NCBI GenBank assembly: GCA_011088105.1
Contig: JAALKI010000009.1
Location: forward strand, 1-64,000
Reading direction: 5' to 3'
From: Nitrospirota bacterium
GTDB taxonomy: Bacteria; Nitrospirota; Nitrospiria; Nitrospirales; UBA8639
DNA: 64,000 nucleotides
The notes beneath the pieces were generated by a model. The model was not told the origin of the DNA, did no database searches, and was given only the letters and a program-made list of their open reading frames with translations. Every line of letters begins with the position of its first letter. The stretch's first letter is position 1. Below are positions 1-8,507 of the stretch, one piece after another. The position numbers and the translations under genes are program-made.

Positions 1-31
1 CACACCTCCGCCATGCTCCACCACACCCTCG

Positions 32-51
32 CCGCCGCAAGGCGGGTTTTT
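32..51 (+). terminator. Intrinsic terminator at left edge
   Basis: A five-base-pair GC stem (CCGCC/GGCGG) closes a GCAA tetraloop and is followed by G and five T. It would end transcription of a plus-strand gene lying left of the window. Positions 52-264, between this hairpin and the 3' end of the minus-strand dehydrogenase gene, hold nothing that I recognise. Confidence 0.6.
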
Positions 52-264
52 AAGACCTTATAGTTCTCTTCTGTAAGAAAAGCCTGCCTTTTTCCTAAGA
101 GATCATGGCTCATGTCTTAAGGTCCTGAAGTTCAGCATGTTGTCATACTGAATATTAGGCTGGAATGTCTGGAGCGAATGGTGCGTGTGAAGATCGTCAC
201 AAAAAATGACAGATAGGCTATTGTTTCTTAATCCCTTTCAGGTTGCGTGTTCATTGTCTTGTGG

Positions 265-999
265 TTAGGAGGTAGGGATTCGCATAAGCATTCGATAGAG
301 CCAGCGTGGCATGGTGGCCAACACGTAAATGATCGCTTGCATTCTTTTGGGAAACAGATATAAGGTTTTTCGCTTTTCTATTGCGCGTTTGATTCGTTGA
401 GCGGCAGGCGCGGCACTCATTAAAAACGGCATGGGGTGTTCATTCTGTTGAGTCAGGGGCGTATCAATAAACCCTGGGCAAATAGCAGTGACAGCGATGC
501 CATTCCGTTTCAAATCAATTGCTAATGATTCGCATAGCGTGATCACCCCCGCTTTTGAGGCGCAATAGGCTCCGGCGCCGGGAAGTCCGAGGAAGCCGGC
601 AACCGAGGCAATCGCGACAAGATGTCCATGCTTTTGCGGCAGCATTGATTCGAGCGCGGCTTCAAATGCATACAGGACACCCAACATATTGACCTTGATG
701 ATATCGGCTGAGACGCCGAAATCGGGAATGGAGGTTTTCGTTCCATGAGAACGTCCTGCATTGGCAATCATGACATCTAGCCCATTATTCAGGGTAAACT
801 CCTGAACGGCCCGTTTCACGGCTTCCCTTTCTGTGATATCCACTTCATAGCAACGCAGTTGCTGAAAGTTTTTGGTTATCCCATCGGGAAGTTTGGTCAA
901 GTTTCTTCCACAGATCCCTACATGATGTCCATCTTGCAGGTAGAGGGTGGCTAAGGCGAGTCCAAGACCCGATGTCCCTCCAGTAATGAAAATTTTCAT
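265..999 (-). CDS. Short-chain dehydrogenase/reductase (SDR family)
   Basis: The product is a cytoplasmic NAD(P)-dependent oxidoreductase of the classical SDR type, about 244 residues. The N-terminus carries the Rossmann dinucleotide motif TGGTSGLG. It is followed by the NAG motif (IANAG), the catalytic Ser in the segment VAIASVAG and the catalytic YxxxK pair in YCASK. The substrate cannot be read from sequence. I chose the ATG at 999, which begins MKIFITGG, over a TTG two codons upstream at 1005; neither has a strong ribosome-binding site. It is the last gene of a minus-strand run with hflK, hflC and the pentapeptide gene. The family assignment is firm and the function is open. Confidence 0.85.
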   Translation of the reverse strand: MKIFITGGTSGLGLALATLYLQDGHHVGICGRNLTKLPDGITKNFQQLRCYEVDITEREAVKRAVQEFTLNNGLDVMIANAGRSHGTKTSIPDFGVSADIIKVNMLGVLYAFEAALESMLPQKHGHLVAIASVAGFLGLPGAGAYCASKAGVITLCESLAIDLKRNGIAVTAICPGFIDTPLTQQNEHPMPFLMSAAPAAQRIKRAIEKRKTLYLFPKRMQAIIYVLATMPRWLYRMLMRIPTS

Positions 1000-1095
1000 T
1001 AGCAATTCTGTTTAGCGATATTGTGGGTTTGGCTCCTTGATGTGGGAGGCATGGTCTCTTTCCTTATTCGGAAAGGCCCGTGTTTTTCATCTATT

Positions 1096-1773
1096 TCAAG
1101 ACGATGGGCTTGGATCTGTTGGTGGCACCAGCAGATGAGGAAACTCTTTTTCCACTTGTCCCCTGAGCACAGGATCCATTTCCGCTTGATAGAGGCTTTT
1201 TGCTTTGCTTAGCAGATCAAGTCTTAGGTGTTTGGTGTCTTGGAGACTGGTCTCCTGCATTTCGGCTCCAGTGAGTGAGGTATCTTGGAGGTCCGCTTCA
1301 CGCAGGTTAGCCTCATGCAGAATGGCGTTTCGCAGGTCAGCCATATAAAGTTTGGCTCCTGAAAGATTGCTTTTGGTGAGATTGGCCCAGGGGAGCGAGG
1401 CTCGGGTCAGGTTTGCGCTCGATAAGTTCGCTTCCTCCAAGTTCGCTCGGATCAAGCCGGTTCCCGTTAAGTCAACTTGCACCATCATGGCGTGAGACAG
1501 GTTCGCGTTGATCAAGTTGCCTTCGATAAAGTCAGCTTCCGTGAGATTGGCTTTGGTGAGGTTGGCTTCCGTGAAGTTTGCTCGGAATAAATACGAATCG
1601 GAGAGATCGGCTTCAGAAAGATTGGTCTGGCTGCAATCAATACCGGTAAAGTCATATCCGGAAAGATCAGCGCCTTGCAGGTCTGGTTGGACAGTGGTAT
1701 TTGTCCTGCGGAACTTGTTCCATGCTTCAACTCCCCCGTTAAGGAGGAGTCGAAGATGTTCGTCATTGGCCAT
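1096..1773 (-). CDS. Pentapeptide-repeat protein
   Basis: This 225-residue protein is built almost entirely of tandem pentapeptide repeats of the A(D/N)LXX type, about 30 copies from residue 30 to 185. Such repeats fold as a right-handed quadrilateral beta-helix. A non-repeat N-terminal segment of about 30 residues and a charged C-terminal tail flank the helix. I see no signal peptide, so a cytoplasmic location is likely. Some family members mimic DNA and protect gyrase (Qnr, MfpA), but nothing here specifically supports that role. The gene begins 43 bases downstream of the hflC stop on the same strand and is probably cotranscribed. The repeats also appear as short degenerate DNA repeats. Confidence 0.85.
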   Translation of the reverse strand: MANDEHLRLLLNGGVEAWNKFRRTNTTVQPDLQGADLSGYDFTGIDCSQTNLSEADLSDSYLFRANFTEANLTKANLTEADFIEGNLINANLSHAMMVQVDLTGTGLIRANLEEANLSSANLTRASLPWANLTKSNLSGAKLYMADLRNAILHEANLREADLQDTSLTGAEMQETSLQDTKHLRLDLLSKAKSLYQAEMDPVLRGQVEKEFPHLLVPPTDPSPSS

Positions 1774-1816
1774 GAATACGAAACTGTCAGAGGGATCGGT
1801 TCATGATGAGCAAGGC

Positions 1817-2677
1817 TTACCGTTTATTGAGATGTTTAAGGAATCCCGAATCAGGACTGAGGATAATCCGGTCCTCAGGAGAGAAGGTTTTTTTATAGGC
1901 TTCCATGGATCGGGTAAATTCAAAAAACTGAGGCCCTTTTTGATAGGCTGAGGCATAGGTGTTAAAGGCTTTGGCATCACCGGCCCCGCGCAATTCTTGG
2001 GCAGTCTTGTAAGCTTCAGCTAAGAGGATTTCCTTATCTTTTTCTGCTTCAGATCGAATTTTCTGGGCTTCCTCTGCCCCTTCCGCGCGATATTGCTTGG
2101 CTTGTCGTTCCCGCTCGGCGTGCATACGTGCAAAGATGGCCTTTTCGTTTTGCTCAGGAAGGTCGGCCCGTTTGATCCGCACGTCCAAGACTTCTAATCC
2201 AAAAGCTGAGGATATCTCATTGGCCCGTTTCGCGACCTCGGACATAATGATGAGCCGATTCGCGGAAACGATTTCGTTCAAGTCATGGCGTCCCAATTCA
2301 ACTCGAAGTTCCGAGTAAATGATATCATCCAGCCGTTGCAAGGCACCTCGTTGGGTTTGGAAGGCTTGGTAGACTTTCAAGGGATCGACGATGCGCCATT
2401 TCGCAAAATTATCGATCAAGATCGTCTTTTTGTCTTGTGTAATGACATCTCGGGCGGGTGCATCGTAATCAATGAGGCGCTTGTCAAAATAGGTCACCTC
2501 TTGAATAAAGGGAATTTTAAATTTGAGCCCAGGCTCGGTCACGGTGGCCACGGGTTTTCCCAATTGCACAACAATGGCTGTTTCGGTGAGATCCACAACA
2601 TAAAACGGAGAAATCCCGAGTGCGAACAACAGAAGAATCACTCCGGCAATCCCAAGAATAAGATGTTGTTTGGTCAT
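1817..2677 (-). CDS. hflC: HflC, SPFH-domain modulator of FtsH protease
   Basis: HflC pairs with HflK in a membrane cage that surrounds the FtsH protease and limits its access to membrane proteins. The 286-residue product has one N-terminal transmembrane segment (about residues 7-27), then the SPFH/band-7 domain and a long charged helix rich in Ala, Glu and Lys (about residues 185-235), as in the family. The ATG overlaps the hflK stop codon by four bases (ATGA), which indicates translational coupling. The length fits the usual HflC size. The assignment to HflC rather than HflK rests on gene order and the short N-terminus. Confidence 0.9.
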   Translation of the reverse strand: MTKQHLILGIAGVILLLFALGISPFYVVDLTETAIVVQLGKPVATVTEPGLKFKIPFIQEVTYFDKRLIDYDAPARDVITQDKKTILIDNFAKWRIVDPLKVYQAFQTQRGALQRLDDIIYSELRVELGRHDLNEIVSANRLIIMSEVAKRANEISSAFGLEVLDVRIKRADLPEQNEKAIFARMHAERERQAKQYRAEGAEEAQKIRSEAEKDKEILLAEAYKTAQELRGAGDAKAFNTYASAYQKGPQFFEFTRSMEAYKKTFSPEDRIILSPDSGFLKHLNKR

Positions 2678-3690
2678 TGTGTGGCCCTCCCGGAGATTCG
2701 ATCAAGCGGAAGGTAAGGCAACACATTGCTCCCAGCTTTAGGGTCGATAATCACCTTTTCTACTTTAGAAAGGACTTCCTCCATGGTTTCAATATAGATT
2801 CGTTTACTAATGACATTTTTGGCTTGTTTATATTCCTTAAAGGTCTGAAGGAAATGGTTGGCTTCCCCTTCAGCTCTGGTGATCCGTGCTTGGGCATAGC
2901 CTTTGGCTTGGTTCACGTTTTGTGCGGCTTCACCCTTGGCCTTGGGAATAATGTCGTTACGATACCCATGAGCCTGGTTGATGAGTTTTTCTCGATCTTC
3001 TTTGGCACTGGCTACATCTTTAAATGCTGAGGCGACTTGCTCGGGAGGATTCACGTCCTGCAGTTGAATCGTGGAGATTTGTACGCCACCTTGATATTCG
3101 TCCAAGATACTTTGCAAGAGGCTTTGCGTATCTTGTTGAATTTGAGACTTGCCGACAGTCAGGGCTTCATCGATTTTGCTCTTCCCAATAATTTCTCGCA
3201 TGGCGGCTTCAGCTGACTTATGAATAGTGGCTTCAATGCCAGCCACATTGTAGAGGTAGGCGGTCGCGTCGCTGATTTTAAATTGCACAATAAACTCTAC
3301 CGAGAGGATGTTCATATCGCCGGTGAGCATGAGGGCCTCTCTCGGAACGGGACGGGTCCGGCCTCGTGGATCGGTGCGGAACCCAACCTCGACACGATGC
3401 AGCTTTTCGACTTTAGGCATGGTAACGGTCTCAAGCAGAGGAATTTTGAAATGTGGTCCTGGCCCAACGGTGCGAACGATCGTTCCAAAGCGTTTGACTA
3501 ACCCTTCTTCATCGGGTTCAACTTTGAAGAAGGCTTGGGAAAAAACAACAGTTAGTATAATGACCCATATAACGAGCTTTATCCCTCGGGTGGGCTTCAT
3601 GCGTTGCCATTGTTCTTGGGCTTTTTTAAGGACGTCGTCTAGAGGATCTTGGTTGCCCCGGCCCCAAGGATCGTTTGGTTCCCATGCCAT
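2674..3690 (-). CDS. hflK: HflK, SPFH-domain modulator of FtsH protease
   Basis: The 338-residue product starts with the Gly/Asp/Pro-rich cytoplasmic leader typical of HflK (MAWEPNDPWGRG). A single transmembrane helix follows at about residues 38-58, then the SPFH/band-7 domain and a coiled C-terminal helix. It forms the HflKC complex with the downstream hflC product at the inner membrane. An AGGAG ribosome-binding site lies six bases before the ATG. This is the first gene of the minus-strand unit; its promoter must lie in the divergent region 3691-3917 shared with hppA, but I could not pick out a convincing one on the minus strand. Confidence 0.92.
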   Translation of the reverse strand: MAWEPNDPWGRGNQDPLDDVLKKAQEQWQRMKPTRGIKLVIWVIILTVVFSQAFFKVEPDEEGLVKRFGTIVRTVGPGPHFKIPLLETVTMPKVEKLHRVEVGFRTDPRGRTRPVPREALMLTGDMNILSVEFIVQFKISDATAYLYNVAGIEATIHKSAEAAMREIIGKSKIDEALTVGKSQIQQDTQSLLQSILDEYQGGVQISTIQLQDVNPPEQVASAFKDVASAKEDREKLINQAHGYRNDIIPKAKGEAAQNVNQAKGYAQARITRAEGEANHFLQTFKEYKQAKNVISKRIYIETMEEVLSKVEKVIIDPKAGSNVLPYLPLDRISGRATQ

Positions 3691-3831
3691 GAAAGACTCC
3701 TATTACAGATTGGTGACGATGGAACGTCAGTGCTTCACGTTAACAAAATTACCTGGACTGGGCAACTATGATCGTCACGAGTGCGATGAGGCAATCCTCC
3801 ATTCACGAGATGACGTGGGTGGCTTTTTGTC

Positions 3832-3860
3832 TTGATCGCCAGGACTACAGCAGATACAAT
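3832..3860 (+). promoter_or_regulatory. Candidate sigma-70 promoter for hppA
   Basis: A TTGATC -35 box at 3832-3837 and a TACAAT -10 box at 3855-3860 are separated by 17 bases. Transcription would begin near 3867, giving a leader of about 50 bases before the GTG start of hppA. Read from sequence only. Confidence 0.5.
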
Positions 3861-3917
3861 GATCCGCTTTTTAGACATAAATTAATTAGCTGTGGATTTG
3901 TAGAGGAGGGTAGTTCT

Positions 3918-5972
3918 GTGGATTTTTCGAGTATGGTCATTCTGTTTTCTTTGGTCTCTGGCGTTGCCGGGATCGCATATGGGCTCTATCTGACCTTTTG
4001 GGTGCTTCGGCTGGACTCGGGAAACGAGACCATGCAAAACATTGCGTTGGCGATTCAGGAAGGCGCCTCTGCTTATTTGAACCGACAATATCGAACCGTT
4101 GGTATGGTGGCCGCTGGGATGTTCTTGGTTTTGTGGGCTGCTGGCCTCTTTTCTGAAAACTTTGGGTTGTTGACGGCCATAGGATTTCTGGTGGGAGCAA
4201 CAGCCTCGGCTACTGCCGGCTATGTTGGAATGATTATTGCTGTTCGGGCAAATGTGCGAACGGCGCATGCGGCATCGATGGGGTTGAACCCTGCCTTGAA
4301 TGTGGCTTTTAAGGGCGGTGCGGTTACGGGGCTCTTGTTGATCGGGTTGGGCCTGGTGGCACTCGCCGGTTTCTATGCCGTGGGAGTCTGGGTCGCTGGC
4401 CCAGAAAAAGCCGTGCATGCCCTGATTAGTTTAGGGTTTGGAGGAAGTCTCATCTCCGTTTTTGCTCGTGTGGGCGGAGGGATTTTCACCAAAGCCGCTG
4501 ATGTTGGCGCCGATCTTGTCGGGAAAATAGAGGCGGGTATTCCAGAGGATGATCCAAGAAATCCCGCGGTGATTGCAGATAATGTAGGGGATAATGTTGG
4601 CGACTGCGCCGGTATGGCCGCGGATTTGTTTGAAACCTATGTTGTGACCATCGTGGCGGCTATGGTGTTGGCCATGAGCATGTTCCCAGGACAAACCGGA
4701 CCGGTGTTATATCCACTGATCCTTGGAGGGTTAACGGTTTTTGCAACGATTGTCGGGACGTTTTTTGTGAAGGTCACCGAAGGTGGCACGATCATGTCAG
4801 CCTTGTATAAAGGGCTTTTTGTGAGCGGGGGCATTGCAGCTGTGGCCTTTTTCCCCGTGACCGTGAGCGTAATGGATGGCGTGGGTGAGGTGTCAGGCAT
4901 CAGTTATTTTCTGGCGGCACTCCTTGGGCTTGTAGTGACGATTGCCATGGTGTTCATTACGGATTATTACACCTCAACCTCCTATGCTCCCGTCAAAGAC
5001 ATTGCGCAATCAAGTGAAACGGGCGATGCCACGAATATTATTGCCGGTCTCGCAGTTGGGATGCAGTCCACGACTCTTCCTGTCGTGGTGATTGCTGCGG
5101 CGATTATGGCAAGTTTCTATGTGTGCGGCGGAGCTGACGCAGGAGGGCTCTATGGCGTCGCGGTTGCGGCCGTGTCTATGTTATCCATGGCAGGGATTGT
5201 GGTGGCGATTGATGCCTTTGGTCCAATTACGGACAATGCTGGTGGGATTGCCGAGATGTCGCATTTGGGCGTGGATGTTCGAGAAATTACCGATGCCTTA
5301 GATGCCGTGGGTAATACGACAAAAGCCGTGACGAAGGGCTACGCCATTGGCTCAGCGGGCTTGGCTGCTGTTGTGTTGTTTGCTGAATATGCGCGTGCAG
5401 CTAAAGCAGGATCGGCTACGATTACCTTCGATCTTTCGAATCCTGATATTCTCGTCGGATTGTTTTTGGGTGGGATGCTCCCGTTCATTTTTGGGGCATT
5501 GTGTATGAAGGCTGTTGGACAGGCTGGTGGGCTTGTGGTTGAAGAAGTACGCCGACAGTTTCGTGATATCAAAGGAATTATGGAAGGGACCGGAAAACCT
5601 GAGCATGGAACCTGTGTGGATATTGTTACCCAGGCTGCCCTTCAAAAGATGTTAGTGCCTGGTATTATTCCTGTACTGGCGCCTATCCTTGTTGGGGTTG
5701 TGTTGGGGCCCACGGCGCTGGGAGGTATGCTGGTAGGGAGCATTGTTACGGGGTTATTTTTAGCGATTACGATGACGAGTGGTGGCGGTGCCTGGGACAA
5801 TGCCAAAAAGCTTATTGAAGAGCAGGGGAAGAAAGGGACGGTTGCCCATAAAGCCGCTGTGACCGGTGACACGGTTGGTGATCCCTTTAAAGATACTGCT
5901 GGTCCAGCGATTAATCCGATGATCAAGGTCATTAATATTGTTGCGCTTTTGATTATACCGTTTCTGGTATAA
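3918..5972 (+). CDS. hppA: Membrane-bound proton-translocating pyrophosphatase, K+-independent type
   Basis: The enzyme hydrolyses pyrophosphate and pumps H+ across the inner membrane. The 684-residue product has about 16 hydrophobic segments and the substrate-binding signatures of the family, including [11 protein letters not shown] and the [19 protein letters not shown] region. The GNTTKAVT segment has Lys and Thr at the two positions that are Ala and Gly in K+-dependent enzymes, so it should not need K+. The GTG start at 3918 is preceded by a strong GAGGAGGG ribosome-binding site seven bases away. The reading frame stays open upstream to 3768, but that extension has no family counterpart and would cover the promoter. 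Pyrophosphate-driven pumping suits an energy-limited lifestyle, which is inference. Confidence 0.95.
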   Translation: MDFSSMVILFSLVSGVAGIAYGLYLTFWVLRLDSGNETMQNIALAIQEGASAYLNRQYRTVGMVAAGMFLVLWAAGLFSENFGLLTAIGFLVGATASATAGYVGMIIAVRANVRTAHAASMGLNPALNVAFKGGAVTGLLLIGLGLVALAGFYAVGVWVAGPEKAVHALISLGFGGSLISVFARVGGGIFTKAADVGADLVGKIEAGIPEDDPRNPAVIADNVGDNVGDCAGMAADLFETYVVTIVAAMVLAMSMFPGQTGPVLYPLILGGLTVFATIVGTFFVKVTEGGTIMSALYKGLFVSGGIAAVAFFPVTVSVMDGVGEVSGISYFLAALLGLVVTIAMVFITDYYTSTSYAPVKDIAQSSETGDATNIIAGLAVGMQSTTLPVVVIAAAIMASFYVCGGADAGGLYGVAVAAVSMLSMAGIVVAIDAFGPITDNAGGIAEMSHLGVDVREITDALDAVGNTTKAVTKGYAIGSAGLAAVVLFAEYARAAKAGSATITFDLSNPDILVGLFLGGMLPFIFGALCMKAVGQAGGLVVEEVRRQFRDIKGIMEGTGKPEHGTCVDIVTQAALQKMLVPGIIPVLAPILVGVVLGPTALGGMLVGSIVTGLFLAITMTSGGGAWDNAKKLIEEQGKKGTVAHKAAVTGDTVGDPFKDTAGPAINPMIKVINIVALLIIPFLV

Positions 5973-6093
5973 TACGAGACCTGAGCTTGACCTTCAAAAA
6001 AAACCGTTCAGTGTTCTGAATGTAGAGAGGATACTGTCGATGTCTCATGAATGAGACCCATCGTTCTTTTCCTGTTACAGGGGAGGTGCTCAG

Positions 6094-6297
6094 GTGGAAA
6101 AACAAGAGCAAACATCAGAACCCAATGCGTCTACCTCAACCAAGGAAGATGAGGCGGTCCATCCCAACCCCACGGTGGTGGAAAGCGGAAAAAAGTTACA
6201 AGAAGCTACTGATGATTTGATGGACGAAATTGACGAAGTCCTCGAAGAGAATGCTGCGGAATTTGTCAAAAATTATGTACAAAAAGGAGGGCAGTAA
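6094..6297 (+). CDS. pup: Prokaryotic ubiquitin-like protein Pup
   Basis: Pup is a small disordered tag that PafA ligates to lysines of target proteins for delivery to the Mpa/proteasome complex. The 67-residue product is very acidic. It has the helix-forming core typical of Pup (TDDLMDEIDEVLEENA) and ends in YVQKGGQ, the exact family C-terminus, whose Gln must be deamidated by Dop before ligation. The GTG start follows a GGGGAGG ribosome-binding site. The gene stands between hppA and recJ with no dop, pafA, mpa, prcA or prcB in the window, which is unusual because pup normally sits in that cluster. Identification is strong because the C-terminus is diagnostic. Confidence 0.93.
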   Translation: MEKQEQTSEPNASTSTKEDEAVHPNPTVVESGKKLQEATDDLMDEIDEVLEENAAEFVKNYVQKGGQ

Positions 6298-6314
6298 TCG
6301 GTGCCCTCCCTTTT
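6283..6314 (+). terminator. Intrinsic terminator overlapping the pup 3' end
   Basis: A perfect eight-base-pair stem (GGAGGGCA at 6286-6293 with TGCCCTCC at 6302-6309) encloses the stop codon and is followed by C and four T. The 5' arm is formed by the codons for the essential Gly-Gly-Gln end of Pup. Confidence 0.65.
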
Positions 6315-6770
6315 GCACTCCTTCCTAAACATTCTGTCATAAACATTTCGTGAGCTCTTCACGTCCCTTGTCCCATCTATGGGGCCTTTATTCGGGGACA
6401 ATATCTTGAGCGTGGCGGTACTATCCTCGCCAAGCCATTGCTGGGTGTTACCGGTTTGTCCGCAGAGCTAGTTAGTTGATTCATGGCTTACACATCACCG
6501 TCGTGAGGATGGCTGCATTGTGCTTTCCCCATATCTGCGAAAATCTTATCCTTTTGCATCAATGGGTTTGCTTGGTGATGAGAAAGTGTTGTTTCGAGAT
6601 GATCTAGCCTATCAAAATTTCTTGATGGCTACTGAGGGTTGATAGGCGTTGTCATTGTTTGACAAGGGTTTTGAGGCATCCTATGATCTGAGTGTCTGCC
6701 ATACGCGAGTGAGTATTTTATGGACGTTCACACGGACGCCTATGCCTATTGTTCTGAATAGAGCTGACAA
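6315..6770. other. 456-base non-coding stretch upstream of recJ
   Basis: This stretch holds the recJ promoter near its right end (separate entry). The rest shows no gene I can recognise. One short plus-strand reading frame (about 6520-6639, GTG start, 40 codons) has neither a ribosome-binding site nor a recognisable motif. I could not tell whether it is a decayed gene. Confidence 0.4.
6659..6687 (+). promoter_or_regulatory. Sigma-70 promoter for recJ-rel
   Basis: A perfect TTGACA -35 box at 6659-6664 and a TATGAT -10 box at 6682-6687 are separated by exactly 17 bases. The start point would fall near 6694, about 77 bases before the recJ ATG. This is one of the best promoter matches in the window. 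Confidence 0.7.
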
Positions 6771-8507
6771 ATGGCAAGGATTCAAAAACAGTGGCTATTA
6801 CGAGACGTGGATGCCTCCCTTACGGGTGGGTTGGCTGAGGCGCTGTCTATTTCTCCGATTACGGCAGCCGTGCTCTATGGGCGAGGAGTCGTGAATCCTG
6901 AGCAGGCACGATCTTGGTTATCTCCTGACACAGCCGTGAGTCATGATCCGTTTCTTTTGCCGGACATGACGCATGTGGTGGATCGGCTGCATGACGCGAT
7001 TGTTGCCCGTGAACAGATCTGTTTTTATGGTGATTATGATGTAGATGGGATGACGGCGATCAGTCTCCACTTGTTGTTTTTTCGGAGTGCTGGCGCGCGT
7101 GCCGTCTTTTATATCCCTGATCGTAAAACGGAAGGCTATGGGTTAAATGCACAGGCCATTCAGCAATTGGCCCGAGACGGGGTGTCGGTTTTAGTGACGG
7201 CTGATTGTGGCACAACGTCACATGAAGAAGTTGCCCTGGCCAAGCAGTTAGGGCTGGATGTGATTGTCACTGACCATCACCAAATCCAAGATCGATTCCC
7301 AGATGTCTTGGCTTTCTTGAACCCGCAACGGGCAGACTCTCTCTATCCCTTTACTGGATTATGTTCAGGGGGTCTTGCCTATAAGGTGGCTGAGGCCTAT
7401 GCCAGCAGATACGGTAATGACGGGCCTCCCGTCGAATCATATCGGGATTTAGTGGCATTGGCGACGGTTGCCGATATCGTGCCGCTTCGTGATGAGAATC
7501 GTTACCTCGTTGCTGGTGGCTTAGCGCAAATGACAACGAATCCCAGACCTGGGGTGCAGGCACTCAAACAACGTATGGGTGTGGAGAAGGCCTGCACTAC
7601 GGGAACCGTTGCGTTTCGGCTCGCGCCTATTCTTAACGCGGCTGGCCGCTTGGCGCATGCCCAAATGGGGGTTCGTCTTCTTCTCGCCGATTCTGAGCAG
7701 GAGGCCTCCGTGCTTGCCGGGACCTTAGAGCAACTCAACCGTCAGCGACGCGAAATTGAACAGGCTATTTTTGAAGAAGCCAGGTTGCAGGTTGATGAGG
7801 AGAATCCGCCTCCGGCGATTGTCGTGGGTTCACGAGAATGGCATGGCGGCGTTGTAGGTATTGTGGCTGCCCGGCTGGTTGAACGATTCCATTGTCCTGC
7901 TGTGGTCATTGCATTTGATGCGTATGGTGTGGGTCGAGGGTCTGTTCGGAGCATTCCGGGGTTTGATGTGTGTCGTGCCTTGCAAGAGAGTCGCGAATGG
8001 TTGGAGTCGTTTGGTGGTCATCCAGCTGCAGCGGGTCTAACGCTGCAAGAAGAAGCTTTACCCGCGTTTTGTCAACAATTTCAGCAGGCGGTGGAAACAT
8101 CTCTTGATGAATCAAGTCAATCGCCGGTCTTGCGTGTTGATGCTGCCGTGCATTTATCGGATATTCATCCGGGCCTTCTTCACGAGTTTGATCGATTACA
8201 TCCATTTGGTATGGGAAACCCCGAACCGGTGTTGGTGGCCACGGCTCTGACCGTGCTTGAGAAGCGGGTCGTTGGCGATAATCACTTAAAATTGATGGTC
8301 CGTCATGAAGGCGCTGCCCCTATTGAAGGCATTGGTTTTCGGATGGGGCATTTCGCTCAACTGGGGACTTGTTTGCAGTCACCCATTGATCTGGCATTTA
8401 TTCCTGAAATCAATCATTGGAAGGGTCTGGATCGAGTCCAATTACGCATTAAAGATCTCAGACGCAGTCAACCATTGAGGCACGTGCCATGTCAGTTGCC
8501 ACATTGA
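6771..8507 (+). CDS. recJ: Single-stranded-DNA-specific exonuclease RecJ
   Basis: RecJ degrades single-stranded DNA 5' to 3' in recombination and mismatch repair. The 578-residue product shows the DHH-family metal motifs in order: FYGDYDVDGMTA (about residue 84), TADCGT, VTDHHQ, and the C-terminal DHHA1 glycine-rich motif GGHPAAAGLT. A C-terminal OB-like region follows. The length matches the family. The gene has a strong promoter upstream and overlaps the start of rel by 19 bases, so the two are probably cotranscribed. Confidence 0.95.
   Translation: MARIQKQWLLRDVDASLTGGLAEALSISPITAAVLYGRGVVNPEQARSWLSPDTAVSHDPFLLPDMTHVVDRLHDAIVAREQICFYGDYDVDGMTAISLHLLFFRSAGARAVFYIPDRKTEGYGLNAQAIQQLARDGVSVLVTADCGTTSHEEVALAKQLGLDVIVTDHHQIQDRFPDVLAFLNPQRADSLYPFTGLCSGGLAYKVAEAYASRYGNDGPPVESYRDLVALATVADIVPLRDENRYLVAGGLAQMTTNPRPGVQALKQRMGVEKACTTGTVAFRLAPILNAAGRLAHAQMGVRLLLADSEQEASVLAGTLEQLNRQRREIEQAIFEEARLQVDEENPPPAIVVGSREWHGGVVGIVAARLVERFHCPAVVIAFDAYGVGRGSVRSIPGFDVCRALQESREWLESFGGHPAAAGLTLQEEALPAFCQQFQQAVETSLDESSQSPVLRVDAAVHLSDIHPGLLHEFDRLHPFGMGNPEPVLVATALTVLEKRVVGDNHLKLMVRHEGAAPIEGIGFRMGHFAQLGTCLQSPIDLAFIPEINHWKGLDRVQLRIKDLRRSQPLRHVPCQLPH

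Noticed and set aside
3768-3917. Upstream in-frame extension of hppA
   Set aside because: No family homology is evident, it would contain the promoter, and a strong ribosome-binding site marks GTG 3918 instead.
5994-6022. Hairpin with a run of eight A on its left (terminator-like on the minus strand)
   Set aside because: No minus-strand gene lies to the right that it could end, and on the plus strand it lacks a T-run.
6520-6639. Short plus-strand frame (40 codons) in the gap before recJ
   Set aside because: GTG start without a ribosome-binding site, no motif, and a stop codon shortly upstream; probably chance.
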